Shown here piece after piece: positions 1-8,143 of a stretch of DNA of 35,174 bases. Each line of letters starts with the position of its first letter. Position 1 is the first letter of the stretch. This DNA comes from Flavobacterium sp. (GTDB lineage: Bacteria; Bacteroidota; Bacteroidia; Flavobacteriales; Flavobacteriaceae). The DNA is taken from positions 1-35,174 of the forward strand of contig NZ_JANJUQ010000013.1 in NCBI RefSeq assembly GCF_024710485.1, written 5' to 3'. Under the pieces are notes generated by a model that ran no database searches, was not told where the DNA came from, and saw only the letters and a program-made list of their open reading frames with translations. Position numbers and translations under genes: made by a program.

Positions 1-300
1 ACCGTTGGCATTTATTTTGAAGATTATCAATAATTAGTATCTTACGATAAAAAAGTAATCATCTATTTTACCGCGGTTTGGTGTGCGCCTTTCAATAATA
101 TGAAGCAATACATCTTTAAAATGCAAGAAGAGATGAAAGACCAAGTCAAAATTGTGAGAGTAGATGCCGACGAAAACAAAAGTTTAACCGAAGCCATGAA
201 AATTGAAGGTTTGCCGATGATTATCATTTATGAAAACGGTAAAGAAGTTTGGCGCAACTTGGGATATATCTCGGAAGAAGACCTAAAAAAACACCTTTAA
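1..300 (+). pseudogene. Decayed thioredoxin-fold gene (5' end outside window)
   Basis: One frame reads through the whole stretch but is interrupted by TAA at 31-33. Before the stop it encodes TVGIYFEDYQ; after it LVSYDKKVIIYFTAVWCAPF, then a normal thioredoxin body ending ISEEDLKKHL. The two parts join into what looks like one thioredoxin domain: the strand before the active site, WC, the VRVDAD strand, and GLPMIIIYENG with the cis-proline. Two lesions are visible: the in-frame stop, and loss of the resolving cysteine (WCAPF where family members have WCxxC). The only ATG after the stop, at 100, lies beyond the active site, so a product from it would lack the catalytic strand. It ends 1 bp before the DUF2461 gene. 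A non-catalytic fragment that is still expressed, or a sequencing error at the stop, cannot be excluded. Confidence 0.6.
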
Positions 301-301
301 T

Positions 302-976
302 ATGATTACCCAAGAAGCGCTGCAGTTTTTAGAAGATTTGGTAGCCAACAATAACACCGATTGGATGCATGCCAACAAAAAAAGGTATGAACAATACAAA
401 AAAAATTACCATGCATTTATTGCCGGTTTGTTGGCCGAAATGAAACAACTCGATCCGAAATTAGACGATTTGGAAGTTAAAAATTGTACATTTCGCATCA
501 ATCGAGACATTCGTTTTTCGAAAGACAAATCACCCTACAAAACCAACATGGGCGTTTGGTTCACCCAAAATAAATTCCGAAAAAACAGTCCGGGTTATTA
601 TGTACATTTCGAAAAAGGCAATTGCTTTATCGCCGGCGGTGTTTGGTGTCCGGAACCTGCTGAATTGAAACAAATCCGCAGAGAAATTGCTTTTTTCTAC
701 GATGATTTGGAAAAAATTGTAGCCGATGCCGCTTTCATAAAGGAGTACGGCGATTTGTCTCGTGAAGCAGATAACGTCCTGAAAAAAGCACCTAAGGATT
801 TCGACCCGAATCATCCTGCCATCGAATTTTTAAAACTAAAGAGCTTTACGGCTTCGCAACCCATAGACGAAAAACTGTTTACCGATACAAATTTCAATAA
901 AACAGTAGCGCAAAAACTAATCGCGCTCAAACCTTTAAACGACTTTCTGTATCGTGCTTTAGAAACCGAAGAATAA
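302..976 (+). CDS. DUF2461 family protein (TIGR02453)
   Basis: A 224-residue protein of the DUF2461/TIGR02453 family, whose biochemical function is not known to me. The family signature is clear: FRINRDIRFSKDKSPYKTN at residues 64-82, followed by GYYVHFE (98-104) and GGVWCPEP (112-119). There is no signal peptide or membrane segment, so it should be cytoplasmic. Length is normal for the family. It starts 1 bp after the decayed thioredoxin frame and ends 17 bp before murB, so it is probably co-transcribed with murB and the PaiB-like gene. The family assignment is firm; I make no functional claim. Confidence 0.88.
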   Translation: MITQEALQFLEDLVANNNTDWMHANKKRYEQYKKNYHAFIAGLLAEMKQLDPKLDDLEVKNCTFRINRDIRFSKDKSPYKTNMGVWFTQNKFRKNSPGYYVHFEKGNCFIAGGVWCPEPAELKQIRREIAFFYDDLEKIVADAAFIKEYGDLSREADNVLKKAPKDFDPNHPAIEFLKLKSFTASQPIDEKLFTDTNFNKTVAQKLIALKPLNDFLYRALETEE

Positions 977-993
977 ATTATCTTTTACATCTC

Positions 994-2007
994 ATGCAAA
1001 TTCAATCCAACTTCTCTTTAAAATCTTTCAATACTTTCGGCATAGAAGCCAAAGCCAAAAACTTTGTAGCGGTTCATTCTTTGGACGAATTAAAAACCGT
1101 TTTGGCTGAACATGCGGCTGAACCAAAATTCATTTTAGGCGGCGGCAGCAATATGTTGTTAACGCAAGACATTGAGGCCTTGGTGATTCACATCGACTTG
1201 AAAGGAAAAAGAATTCTGAAAGAAGATGACGATTTTGTTTGGGTGGAAAGTATGGCGGGAGAAAACTGGCACGAGTTTGTGCTTTGGACCATCGATCAAA
1301 ACTTTGGCGGATTGGAAAATATGTCGCTCATTCCGGGCAATGTTGGCACTACACCGGTACAAAATATCGGCGCTTACGGAACCGAAATCAAAGACACTTT
1401 TGTTTCCTGTGACACTATGAAAATCGACAATCAATCAATGCGAACTTTCAGCAAAGAAGACTGTCGTTTCGGATATAGAGAAAGTATTTTCAAGCAAGAA
1501 GCCAAAAACCAATACATCATTACTTCGGTAGTTTTTAAACTTACCAAGCGTAATCATAAAATCAACACTTCCTATGGCGATATCACCAAAGAATTAGCAC
1601 TGCAAAACGTGACTGTTCCTACATTGAAAGATGTTTCCAATGCTGTGATTGCCATTCGACAAAGCAAATTACCCGATCCGAAAGTATTGGGCAACAGTGG
1701 GAGTTTCTTTAAGAATCCGGTCATTTCGAGAAGTCATTTTGAAAAAGTACAAGCGCAATTCCCCGAGATTAAATTCTTCGATGTTTCGCCTACCGAAGTC
1801 AAAGTTCCCGCCGGTTGGTTAATCGAACAAGCCGGTTACAAAGGATTTCGCAAAGGCGATGCCGGCGTCCACAAAAATCAAGCTTTGGTGTTGGTGAATT
1901 ACGGTTCGGCTACCGGACAGGAAATTTTAGCCCTTTCTCGTGAAGTGCAGCAGGCCGTTTTCAACAAATACAGCATTGCTATTGAAGCGGAAGTGAATGT
2001 AATTTAA
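994..2007 (+). CDS. murB: UDP-N-acetylmuramate dehydrogenase MurB
   Basis: FAD-dependent enzyme that reduces UDP-N-acetylglucosamine enolpyruvate to UDP-N-acetylmuramate with NADPH, the second committed step of peptidoglycan precursor synthesis in the cytoplasm. The 337-residue length fits the E. coli-like type I enzyme. FAD-binding segments are visible as FILGGGSNML (46-55) and LIPGNVGTTPVQNIGAYG (112-129). The active-site segment GNSGSFFKNP (233-242) carries the serine (Ser237) that donates the proton to the substrate carbanion. AGWLIEQAGYKG (273-284) and the C-terminal IEAEVNVI, matching the conserved Glu-containing end, complete the substrate domain. It lies 17 bp after the DUF2461 gene and 10 bp before the PaiB-like gene. 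All key residues seem intact. Confidence 0.97.
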   Translation: MQIQSNFSLKSFNTFGIEAKAKNFVAVHSLDELKTVLAEHAAEPKFILGGGSNMLLTQDIEALVIHIDLKGKRILKEDDDFVWVESMAGENWHEFVLWTIDQNFGGLENMSLIPGNVGTTPVQNIGAYGTEIKDTFVSCDTMKIDNQSMRTFSKEDCRFGYRESIFKQEAKNQYIITSVVFKLTKRNHKINTSYGDITKELALQNVTVPTLKDVSNAVIAIRQSKLPDPKVLGNSGSFFKNPVISRSHFEKVQAQFPEIKFFDVSPTEVKVPAGWLIEQAGYKGFRKGDAGVHKNQALVLVNYGSATGQEILALSREVQQAVFNKYSIAIEAEVNVI

Positions 2008-2017
2008 AACGATTCCC

Positions 2018-2629
2018 ATGTACATTCCCGAGTTATACAAAAACGAAAATCGCGAAGAAATTGAAAGCTTTATTCACCAAAATAGTTTTGCAATTTTGGT
2101 CAACCAAACGCAGGGAAAATTGTGGGCCACGCACACACCATTGTTGTTAGAAACCCGTGAAGACGGTAAACTCATCTTAACCGGACATATTTCTAAAGCC
2201 AATCCACAAGCTTCAAGTTTCAATGATAGTGACGAAGTATTGGCTGTTTTTTTGGGTGCTCATGCTTATATTTCTTCTTCTTGGTACGATCATGAAAATG
2301 TGCCGACTTGGAATTATTTGGCCGTACATGTTTACGGCAAAGTTCGTGTTTACAATCACGTAGAAGCGTTAGATTTTCTGAAGAAATTAGTCGACAAATA
2401 CGAGGCTAAATCGGAAAACCCGGTTCGAGTGGAAAACTTATCCGAAAAAACGATGCGGGAAGCGCGCGGTATCGTAGCTTTTGAAATAGCAATTACGAGT
2501 ATTGAAGCTCAAAAAAAACTTTCTCAAAATCGCGATGATAAAAACTACCGCAACATCATCACCGAGCTCGAAAAAACTAAGGAAAATCAAGCCCTTACCA
2601 TAGCCGAAGTCATGAAAAACAACCGATAG
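2018..2629 (+). CDS. PaiB-type FMN-binding protein
   Basis: A 203-residue member of the PaiB family, often annotated as FMN-binding negative transcriptional regulator after Bacillus subtilis PaiB. It starts with the typical MYIPELYKNENREEI and has the split-barrel flavin-binding fold segments HTPLLLE, GHISKANPQA, AVFLGAHAYISSSWY and WNYLAVHVYGKVRVY. The C-terminal KKLSQNRDDKNYRNIITEL matches the conserved family end. The name implies transcriptional repression, but no DNA-binding domain is visible, and an FMN-linked enzymatic role is equally plausible. It is the last gene of the run starting at 302, and a good promoter for the next gene begins 17 bp after its stop. Confidence 0.9.
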   Translation: MYIPELYKNENREEIESFIHQNSFAILVNQTQGKLWATHTPLLLETREDGKLILTGHISKANPQASSFNDSDEVLAVFLGAHAYISSSWYDHENVPTWNYLAVHVYGKVRVYNHVEALDFLKKLVDKYEAKSENPVRVENLSEKTMREARGIVAFEIAITSIEAQKKLSQNRDDKNYRNIITELEKTKENQALTIAEVMKNNR

Positions 2630-2646
2630 GAATTTGTTAAAATTCG

Positions 2647-2678
2647 TTTGATTATTGGTTGCAGAATCCCTACATTTG
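2647..2678 (+). promoter_or_regulatory. Bacteroidetes-type promoter for the 2708 glycosyltransferase
   Basis: TTTG at 2647-2650 and TACATTTG at 2671-2678 are separated by 20 bp, matching the flavobacterial -33 (TTTG) and -7 (TAnnTTTG) consensus. A start about 5-7 bp after the -7 box would leave a leader of roughly 25 nt. Confidence 0.65.
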
Positions 2679-2707
2679 CAGTCCTTTTTAAAAGATAAAA
2701 GAACACC

Positions 2708-3814
2708 ATGTTATTAATCGTTTTCTGTGTATTCATCGCCGTAGTTGTTATTCAATTTTTGTATTACATAGTGGTATTCGGTAAATTTTCATTTGCCAAA
2801 CCGCAGACCGTAACTCCGAAAAGAGTGCCGATTTCCGTTATTGTTTGTGCCAAAAACGAAGAAGAAAACGTCAAAAAATTTGTACCGCTTTTGGCCGAAC
2901 AAGACTACCATACTTTCGAGATTGTATTGATTGATGATGCTTCCAGCGATAACACATTGGAAATCTTTGAAGAATTCGAAAAGCAATACCCAAACATCAA
3001 ATTGGTTAAGGTAGAAAACAACGAAGCGTTTTGGGGTAATAAAAAATTCGCTTTGACCTTAGGCATCAAAGCCGCTAAGTACGAATATTTGTTGTTTACT
3101 GACGCCGATTGTTATCCAACCTCTAAAAACTGGATTACTTCGATGAGTGCGCAATTTACGCAACAAAAAAACATTGTGTTGGGTTATGGTGCTTATGAAA
3201 AAATAGGGAATTCATTTTTGAATAAAATCATCCGTTTCGAGACTTTATTAACCGCTACGCAATACTTTTCTTGGGCTAAAATTGGTAAACCTTACATGGG
3301 AATTGGTCGCAATATGGCTTATAAACGCGAAGAGTTTTTTAAAGTACGCGGCTTTATGGACCACATGAAAATCCGTTCAGGAGATGATGATTTGTTTATC
3401 AATCAAGCGGCTAACGGAGATAATACTACCATTTGTTACACACCGGATAGTTTTACCTATTCTACCCCAAAAACCAGTTTTAAAGATTGGTTTACCCAAA
3501 AACGCCGTCATGTATCGACTGCTAAACATTACAAGTTATTTGACCGCAATCAGTTAGGCTTGTTTTACTTGTCGCAGTTACTCTTTCTTTTATTACCTAT
3601 AGTTTTATTGGCGTTTCAATACCAATGGATTGCGGTAGTGAGTATTATCGGTTTCCGCTATTTGTTTGCTTGGTTAACCTTAGGCTTTGCGGCCGGAAAA
3701 CTCAAAGAAAAAGACGTAATGTATTGGTTTCCGATTATTGAAATCGTTTTAATTTTCACGCAACTGAATGTTTTTATCACCAATACGTTTTCTAAACCGG
3801 TACATTGGAAATAA
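2708..3814 (+). CDS. Membrane-anchored family 2 glycosyltransferase
   Basis: A 368-residue GT2 enzyme expected to transfer a sugar from a nucleotide donor at the inner face of the membrane; donor and acceptor are unknown. Order of parts: N-terminal transmembrane helix (about 2-27), catalytic domain opening with ISVIVCAKNEEENV (42-55), DDASSDNT (76-83), the metal-binding TDAD (131-134), SGDDD (224-228) as the likely catalytic-base region, and QKRRH (264-268) in the place of the QxxRW motif of processive enzymes. Three C-terminal helices follow (about 284-305, 308-329, 341-360). Its final codons overlap the start of the downstream sigma factor by 10 bp, which suggests translational coupling. 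It has its own promoter at 2647-2678. Confidence 0.9.
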   Translation: MLLIVFCVFIAVVVIQFLYYIVVFGKFSFAKPQTVTPKRVPISVIVCAKNEEENVKKFVPLLAEQDYHTFEIVLIDDASSDNTLEIFEEFEKQYPNIKLVKVENNEAFWGNKKFALTLGIKAAKYEYLLFTDADCYPTSKNWITSMSAQFTQQKNIVLGYGAYEKIGNSFLNKIIRFETLLTATQYFSWAKIGKPYMGIGRNMAYKREEFFKVRGFMDHMKIRSGDDDLFINQAANGDNTTICYTPDSFTYSTPKTSFKDWFTQKRRHVSTAKHYKLFDRNQLGLFYLSQLLFLLLPIVLLAFQYQWIAVVSIIGFRYLFAWLTLGFAAGKLKEKDVMYWFPIIEIVLIFTQLNVFITNTFSKPVHWK

Positions 3815-4356
3815 AAAAATACATAGAGAAAGCCAAAAAAGGAGATCAGGTAGCCTTTACCTTTTTACTCGACCATTATTGGAACGAAGTGTATGGTTTT
3901 ATGCTCAAACGTACCGAAAACGAAACTGATTCGGAAGACATTACCATAGAAACTTTCTCAAAAGCTTTTGACAAAATAGCGACTTACAATCCGGAATTCC
4001 AATTCAACACCTGGCTGATTGCCATTGCTAAAAACGTACACATCGACATGTTGCGCAAGAAAAAGTCGACCGTATTTGTAGAGATAACCGACGAAGAAGA
4101 CCAGCAAGCTTATAACATAGCTGATAGTTCCCCTTCTGCAGAAGACGAATTGATTACCGAACAAAATTTGTCGCGCCTGCTCCAATTCATCAAAGAATTG
4201 AAACCACACTACCAAGAAGTAATTCAATTGCGCTACTTTCAGGAGATGAGCTACCAGGAAATCGCCGAACAATTGAATGAACCACTGAGCAATGTTAAAA
4301 TCAAGTTGCTCCGCGCCAAGAAGCTATTGGCAGAAATCATCGAAAGTAAAAAATAA
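3805..4356 (+). CDS. ECF RNA polymerase sigma factor (TTG start)
   Basis: A 183-residue sigma-70 family factor of the ECF type. Region 2 is visible in FMLKRTENETDSEDITIETF and the NTWLIAIAKNVHIDMLRKKK stretch that melts and contacts the -10 DNA. Region 4 is the helix-turn-helix around YQEVIQLRYFQEMSYQEIAE followed by LSNVKIKLLRAKKLL. No ATG fits: the start chosen is TTG at 3805, inside the last codons of the glycosyltransferase, giving MEIKKYIEKAKKGDQVAF, a standard ECF N-terminus. No dedicated anti-sigma gene follows; the next gene, 162 bp on, is a TonB-family protein. The regulon cannot be read from the sequence. Confidence 0.92.
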   Translation: MEIKKYIEKAKKGDQVAFTFLLDHYWNEVYGFMLKRTENETDSEDITIETFSKAFDKIATYNPEFQFNTWLIAIAKNVHIDMLRKKKSTVFVEITDEEDQQAYNIADSSPSAEDELITEQNLSRLLQFIKELKPHYQEVIQLRYFQEMSYQEIAEQLNEPLSNVKIKLLRAKKLLAEIIESKK

Positions 4357-4518
4357 CTTTCTATTGTAAAATTTCTCATTACTTCCCAACCTTTTAAAGA
4401 AATTTTCACTCTATTAAGAAAATAGTTAAAAGTTTTTATACATTTTTAACATTTCCGACGTTATACTATTAAATTCAATGCTTATGTAACATAGATACTT
4501 AACTCAAAACAATTCATT

Positions 4519-5352
4519 ATGTCACACGTTAGTATTTATGAAAAAAACTGGATAGATCTGGTTTTTGAAGGCAAAAACAAAGCCTATGGTGCTTACCAAT
4601 TGCGTCAAGAAAACACCAAAACTTCTTTAATTGCTTTTATCGGCGGGATTACTTTTATGTTAGCTATCATTGGAGGTGGTTTACTCCTTACCTCATTTGA
4701 TGATGCCCCGGTTGTTGACAACATTCCCTACATTCTGGATGAAAGTATCACTCCGGTAGATTTAACACCAATTCAAGAGTCGGAGAAACCCAAAAAAACT
4801 GAAACTTCGACGGCAGCTCCACAAGAACCTTCTACGGTTGAACCGCAAGACTTGTCAAGAATGGTCGTTACCGAAACCAGCCAAGCCAATGCAAATGTTC
4901 CTACAAACCAAGAAGTTCGCGACACATCTCCGGCCAACGACGGCAACGGAACCGGAACACTCACCGATGTTGGCAACAACGGCGGCGGCAACGACAATGG
5001 TGAAGATGGAGGTGGCACTTCGGGAAATGGCGAACCGGTTACCACCAACAAACTCGACAAACTACCGCTATTCCCGGGAGGAATGGACCGTTTTTATAAA
5101 TACGTAAGCAACAACATCAACCGCCCAGAAATGGATGAAGACCGTCAAATCAGCATGAGTGTTGTGATGGCTTTTGTGATTGAAAAAGACGGCAGTATGA
5201 CGGATATTCGCGCGCTGAGAAGCACCGATAAAGATTTAGAAAGAGAAGCCATTCGTGTTTTGAAGTCGCTCAAAACCAAATGGGAACCGGGATACCAAAA
5301 CGACAAACCGGTTCGAACACTCTATATGTTACCGATTAAGGTTAAACTGTAA
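4519..5352 (+). CDS. TonB-family energy transducer
   Basis: A 277-residue protein of the Bacteroidetes TonB family, expected to carry proton-motive energy from ExbB/ExbD in the inner membrane to outer-membrane receptors. The N-terminus has the family block WIDLVFEGKNKAYGAYQLRQ (11-30), then one transmembrane helix (about 36-59). A periplasmic linker rich in Pro, Thr, Gly and Asn (about 70-180) follows, with a run of Gly/Asn repeats. The C-terminal TonB domain (about 180-277) contains FPGGMDRFYKYVSNN, the VIEKDGSMTDI strand and the WEPGYQNDKPVRTLYMLPIK end. No exbB/exbD or receptor gene is adjacent, so the partner receptor is unknown. A terminator follows directly. Confidence 0.93.
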   Translation: MSHVSIYEKNWIDLVFEGKNKAYGAYQLRQENTKTSLIAFIGGITFMLAIIGGGLLLTSFDDAPVVDNIPYILDESITPVDLTPIQESEKPKKTETSTAAPQEPSTVEPQDLSRMVVTETSQANANVPTNQEVRDTSPANDGNGTGTLTDVGNNGGGNDNGEDGGGTSGNGEPVTTNKLDKLPLFPGGMDRFYKYVSNNINRPEMDEDRQISMSVVMAFVIEKDGSMTDIRALRSTDKDLEREAIRVLKSLKTKWEPGYQNDKPVRTLYMLPIKVKL

Positions 5353-5358
5353 TTCCTT

Positions 5359-5383
5359 AAAGCCGCCCATGAGGCGGTTTTTT
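5359..5383 (+). terminator. Rho-independent terminator after the TonB gene
   Basis: A stem of 5361-5367 with 5373-5379 (AGCCGCC/GGCGGTT, one G-T pair), extendable by two A-T pairs, with a CATGA loop and a run of six T. It lies 6 bp after the TonB stop codon. Confidence 0.88.
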
Positions 5384-5476
5384 GTTGGTATCAACCGAAA
5401 AATATTAACATCTATTGGTAAATAAAAGGTTTTAATTTCGATTAAATATTGGTATTATTGCAATCATTTTAAAATC

Positions 5477-6694
5477 ATGAAAATTACGCTCGTCGGTTTT
5501 TTCCTTTCTTCTCTTTTGTACTTTTCCGGCCCTGTGAACGGAGGGTGCATTGGCAGCCATGATGCCAACAGCAAAGGCGACAGCACTCTGATTACCATTC
5601 CGTTTCCGGTGAAATTCGGAAATGTTTCTGAAGCGTATTTCAATGAAAAAAAACCAAAAATCGACTCGTTTTACCACAAGTTTATCAATTCGCCTTATTA
5701 CAGTGGCAGTTTCTTAGTGGCCAAAAACGGGCGTATCCTTTACGAAGATTACAAAGGATTTTCGAATGCTAAAACCGGAAAGAAAATCGATTCCAATACT
5801 GCTATTCACTTGGCCTCGGTGAGTAAAATTTTAACAGCTACAGCCATTTTAAAATTGGTTCAGGAAGACAATGTCATGTTAGACCAAAAAGTAACCGATT
5901 GGCTTCCGAGATTTCCTTATAAGCACACTACCATCAGAACCTTGCTGAATCACCGCAGCGGTTTGCCGCATTATTCCAACTTCCCAGGGATTCTAAAGAA
6001 AAGTTGGAACCACAAAAAAGTACTTTCCAACCAAGATGTTTACGAGTTGTTAGTCAAACATAAATTCCGATTGGTATTTAACAACAATACCCGCTTTGAT
6101 TACTGCAACACCAACTATGTGATTTTGGCTTTAATCATAGAAAAAGCCACCGGTTTGAACTACCGTGATGCGATGAAGGAATTGATTTTTAAGCCTTTAG
6201 GCATGAAAAATACGTTTGTATTTAATTATGACACCGATAAAGACACGGTTTGTAAATCCTATCGAGGCGGCAATATCTTCCCTTGGGATCAATACGACCG
6301 CTTGTATGGCGACAAGAACATCTACTCTACTCCGAGAGATTTAGTGAAATTTGATTTAGCCACCTATTCGTCCGACTTTATCAAACCCGAATTGTTACAA
6401 GAAGCCTACACCGGTTACAGTGCCGGTAATGTAGCCAAACCTGTCAAAGATTACGGTTTAGGAATGCGAATGCGCTACTTGGCCAACGGAGAAAAACTGA
6501 TTTACCACAATGGTTGGTGGCATGGCAACAATACTTCTTTTGTGCCGATTAAAAAAGATACGATTACCATTATTTGTTTAGGCAACAGGTATTCGAATCG
6601 TCCTTATGAGACTTTGCGTATGGCGAATGAATTCTTTTTAAAGAAAAAACCCGAACCTATGCTGGTACCGGAACTGCCTTTTACCGAGGAATAA
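5477..6694 (+). CDS. Serine hydrolase, beta-lactamase/PBP4* family
   Basis: A 405-residue exported serine hydrolase of the class C beta-lactamase-related (Pfam Beta-lactamase) family. The N-terminus MKITLVGFFLSSLLYFSGPV is a signal peptide; a Cys at 24 follows, but the preceding residues NGG are a poor lipobox. The catalytic SxxK is S114-V-S-K117 in HLASVSKILTATA, the YxN element is Y209-C-N211, and HNG (344-346) stands in the KTG position. The family contains carboxypeptidases, esterases and D-amino-acid peptidases, so substrate cannot be named; it need not be a resistance enzyme. Its stop is 2 bp from the stop of the convergent cvfB gene. Confidence 0.9.
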   Translation: MKITLVGFFLSSLLYFSGPVNGGCIGSHDANSKGDSTLITIPFPVKFGNVSEAYFNEKKPKIDSFYHKFINSPYYSGSFLVAKNGRILYEDYKGFSNAKTGKKIDSNTAIHLASVSKILTATAILKLVQEDNVMLDQKVTDWLPRFPYKHTTIRTLLNHRSGLPHYSNFPGILKKSWNHKKVLSNQDVYELLVKHKFRLVFNNNTRFDYCNTNYVILALIIEKATGLNYRDAMKELIFKPLGMKNTFVFNYDTDKDTVCKSYRGGNIFPWDQYDRLYGDKNIYSTPRDLVKFDLATYSSDFIKPELLQEAYTGYSAGNVAKPVKDYGLGMRMRYLANGEKLIYHNGWWHGNNTSFVPIKKDTITIICLGNRYSNRPYETLRMANEFFLKKKPEPMLVPELPFTEE

Positions 6695-6696
6695 AA

Positions 6697-7527
6697 CTAT
6701 TCTTTTACCAAGTAAATACCGTCGTCTTTAATTTCGATGAGTTTGTCTTTGTAAAGTGCACCTATGGCTTTTTTGAAAGTCTTTTTACTCATTTTTAAAA
6801 CGGTCTTGATATCTTCGGGATGACTGTTGTCATTTAAACGAAGAAAACCTCTTCCGGCACGGAGTTCATTCAGAATTTTTTCGGCATTAGGCTCTACTTT
6901 GCTATAGCCGAATTTTTGCAGCGTAACATCAATTTTATGGTCCGGTCGGATGTTTTTGATATAGCCAATCATACGATCACCGGGTTTAATATCATCGTAC
7001 ACTTCATCTTTATACAACAAACCTTTGTGTTGGTCGTTAATGATTACGTTAATACCGACTTCTGTAATATGAGAAATAATCAAATCCACTTCATCGCCCA
7101 CGGCTACCGTCAGATTTTCATTATTCAGAAACTGATTCGTTTTACTGGAAGCTACAATACGGTTGGTTTTTTCGTCCATATAAGCATACACCAAGTAACG
7201 TTTTCCTTTTTCCATGGGACGCGCTTGCTCTTTGAATGGCACAAAAATATCTTTCTCCAAACCCCAATCGAGGAACGCCCCAAACTGATTCACATAATTC
7301 ACACGCAACAAACCAAATTCATCCAATAAAATATAAGGCTCCAAGGTGGTAGCCACCGGTCTTTCTTCGTGATCTAAATACACAAAAACGATTATCTCAT
7401 CGCCTATTGCATACTGCTTAGGTACATATTTTAAAGGCAATAACACATCGGTGGTACCGTCCGTTAAATAAAGTCCGATTTTAGTTTCGCGTGCGATAGT
7501 CAGTGTATTGTAGTGACCTATTTCCAT
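6697..7527 (-). CDS. cvfB: CvfB-type S1-domain RNA-binding protein
   Basis: A 276-residue protein of the CvfB (YitL) family, named after Staphylococcus aureus conserved virulence factor B, an RNA-binding regulator. The family has tandem S1-type OB folds followed by a C-terminal winged helix. Here OB-like stretches are seen in TDVLLPLKYVPKQYAIGDEI, the GLLRVNYVNQFGAFLDWGLE block, and VDLIISHITEVGINVII; a winged helix fits SHPEDIKTVLKMSKKTFKKA and the KLIEIKDDGIYLV wing. The protein is cytoplasmic with no membrane segment. It has a strong promoter at 7551-7584 on its own strand. RNA targets are unknown. Confidence 0.9.
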   Translation of the reverse strand: MEIGHYNTLTIARETKIGLYLTDGTTDVLLPLKYVPKQYAIGDEIIVFVYLDHEERPVATTLEPYILLDEFGLLRVNYVNQFGAFLDWGLEKDIFVPFKEQARPMEKGKRYLVYAYMDEKTNRIVASSKTNQFLNNENLTVAVGDEVDLIISHITEVGINVIINDQHKGLLYKDEVYDDIKPGDRMIGYIKNIRPDHKIDVTLQKFGYSKVEPNAEKILNELRAGRGFLRLNDNSHPEDIKTVLKMSKKTFKKAIGALYKDKLIEIKDDGIYLVKE

Positions 7528-7550
7528 GGTAAGGGTTGTATTTTACGGGG

Positions 7551-7584
7551 CAAAGATAGACAAATTAAAAATTTGAACCGCAAA
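7551..7584 (-). promoter_or_regulatory. Promoter for cvfB
   Basis: On the minus strand TTTG (7584-7581) and TATCTTTG (7558-7551) are 22 bp apart, fitting the flavobacterial -33/-7 consensus. The leader would be about 18 nt. The -33 box lies inside the promoter proposed for the divergent sigma-factor gene. Confidence 0.62.
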
Positions 7585-7603
7585 CCGAAAAATTGTAGTT
7601 TTA
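7572..7603 (+). promoter_or_regulatory. Candidate promoter for the 7644 sigma-factor operon
   Basis: TTTG at 7572-7575 and TAGTTTTA at 7596-7603, 20 bp apart. The -7 box deviates from TAnnTTTG only in its last base. It interleaves with the divergent cvfB promoter. Confidence 0.4.
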
Positions 7604-7643
7604 CGAAGTGTAACAAATTTAAGGATTACACTACTAACGGGCT

Positions 7644-8138
7644 ATGAGTGACGATTTAGAAAAATCATTTGTAAAGCAACTTAAGGAAAACCAGAATATC
7701 ATTCACAAGATATGTCGGTTGTATACCAATGGTGAAGAGGCGCACAATGATTTGTTTCAGGAAATCACCATACAATTATGGAAAGCCTTCCCAAAATTCA
7801 GGGGAGAATCAAAGTTTTCCACTTGGGCTTACAGAGTGGCTTTGAACACCGCCATTACGCTATACCGTAAAAGCACTCGAACCGTTTCTACTGTGACTTA
7901 TGAAGGTCAGAAACACTTTTTATCTCAAGAAGATTACAATCACGAAGAAGAAGAGCAAATTAAGTTAATGTACCAAGCCGTGCAACAACTTAACGACATT
8001 GAAAAAGCGCTGGTTTTTTTGTATTTGGAAGATAAAGACTATACCGAAATATCGGAAACTTTGGGTATCAGCGAAGTGAATGCCCGAGTGAAAATGAACA
8101 GAATTAAAGGAAAATTAAAAAAGATATTAAATCCTTAA
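7644..8138 (+). CDS. ECF RNA polymerase sigma factor
   Basis: A 164-residue ECF sigma factor. Region 2 covers ICRLYTNGEEAHNDLFQEIT and the FRGESKFSTWAYRVALNTAI segment; region 4 covers LNDIEKALVFLYLEDKDYTE and ISETLGISEVNARVKMNRIKGKLK. It begins a coupled set: 5 bp after its stop comes a four-helix membrane protein, whose own stop overlaps the TraB/GumN gene. In Bacteroidetes, ECF factors are often followed by a membrane protein that may act as an anti-sigma factor; that role for the next gene is an inference from position. The protein is soluble and should act on core RNA polymerase. Confidence 0.92.
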   Translation: MSDDLEKSFVKQLKENQNIIHKICRLYTNGEEAHNDLFQEITIQLWKAFPKFRGESKFSTWAYRVALNTAITLYRKSTRTVSTVTYEGQKHFLSQEDYNHEEEEQIKLMYQAVQQLNDIEKALVFLYLEDKDYTEISETLGISEVNARVKMNRIKGKLKKILNP

Positions 8139-8143
8139 GGATT

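Noticed and set aside
4773..5060. 95-residue Pro/Ser/Val-rich open frame antisense to the TonB linker
   Set aside because: Explained by the Gly/Asn/Thr-rich repeats of the TonB linker on the real strand.
6916..7329. 137-residue open frame antisense to cvfB
   Set aside because: Rich in His/Ile/Phe from reading the opposite strand of a gene with strong family support.
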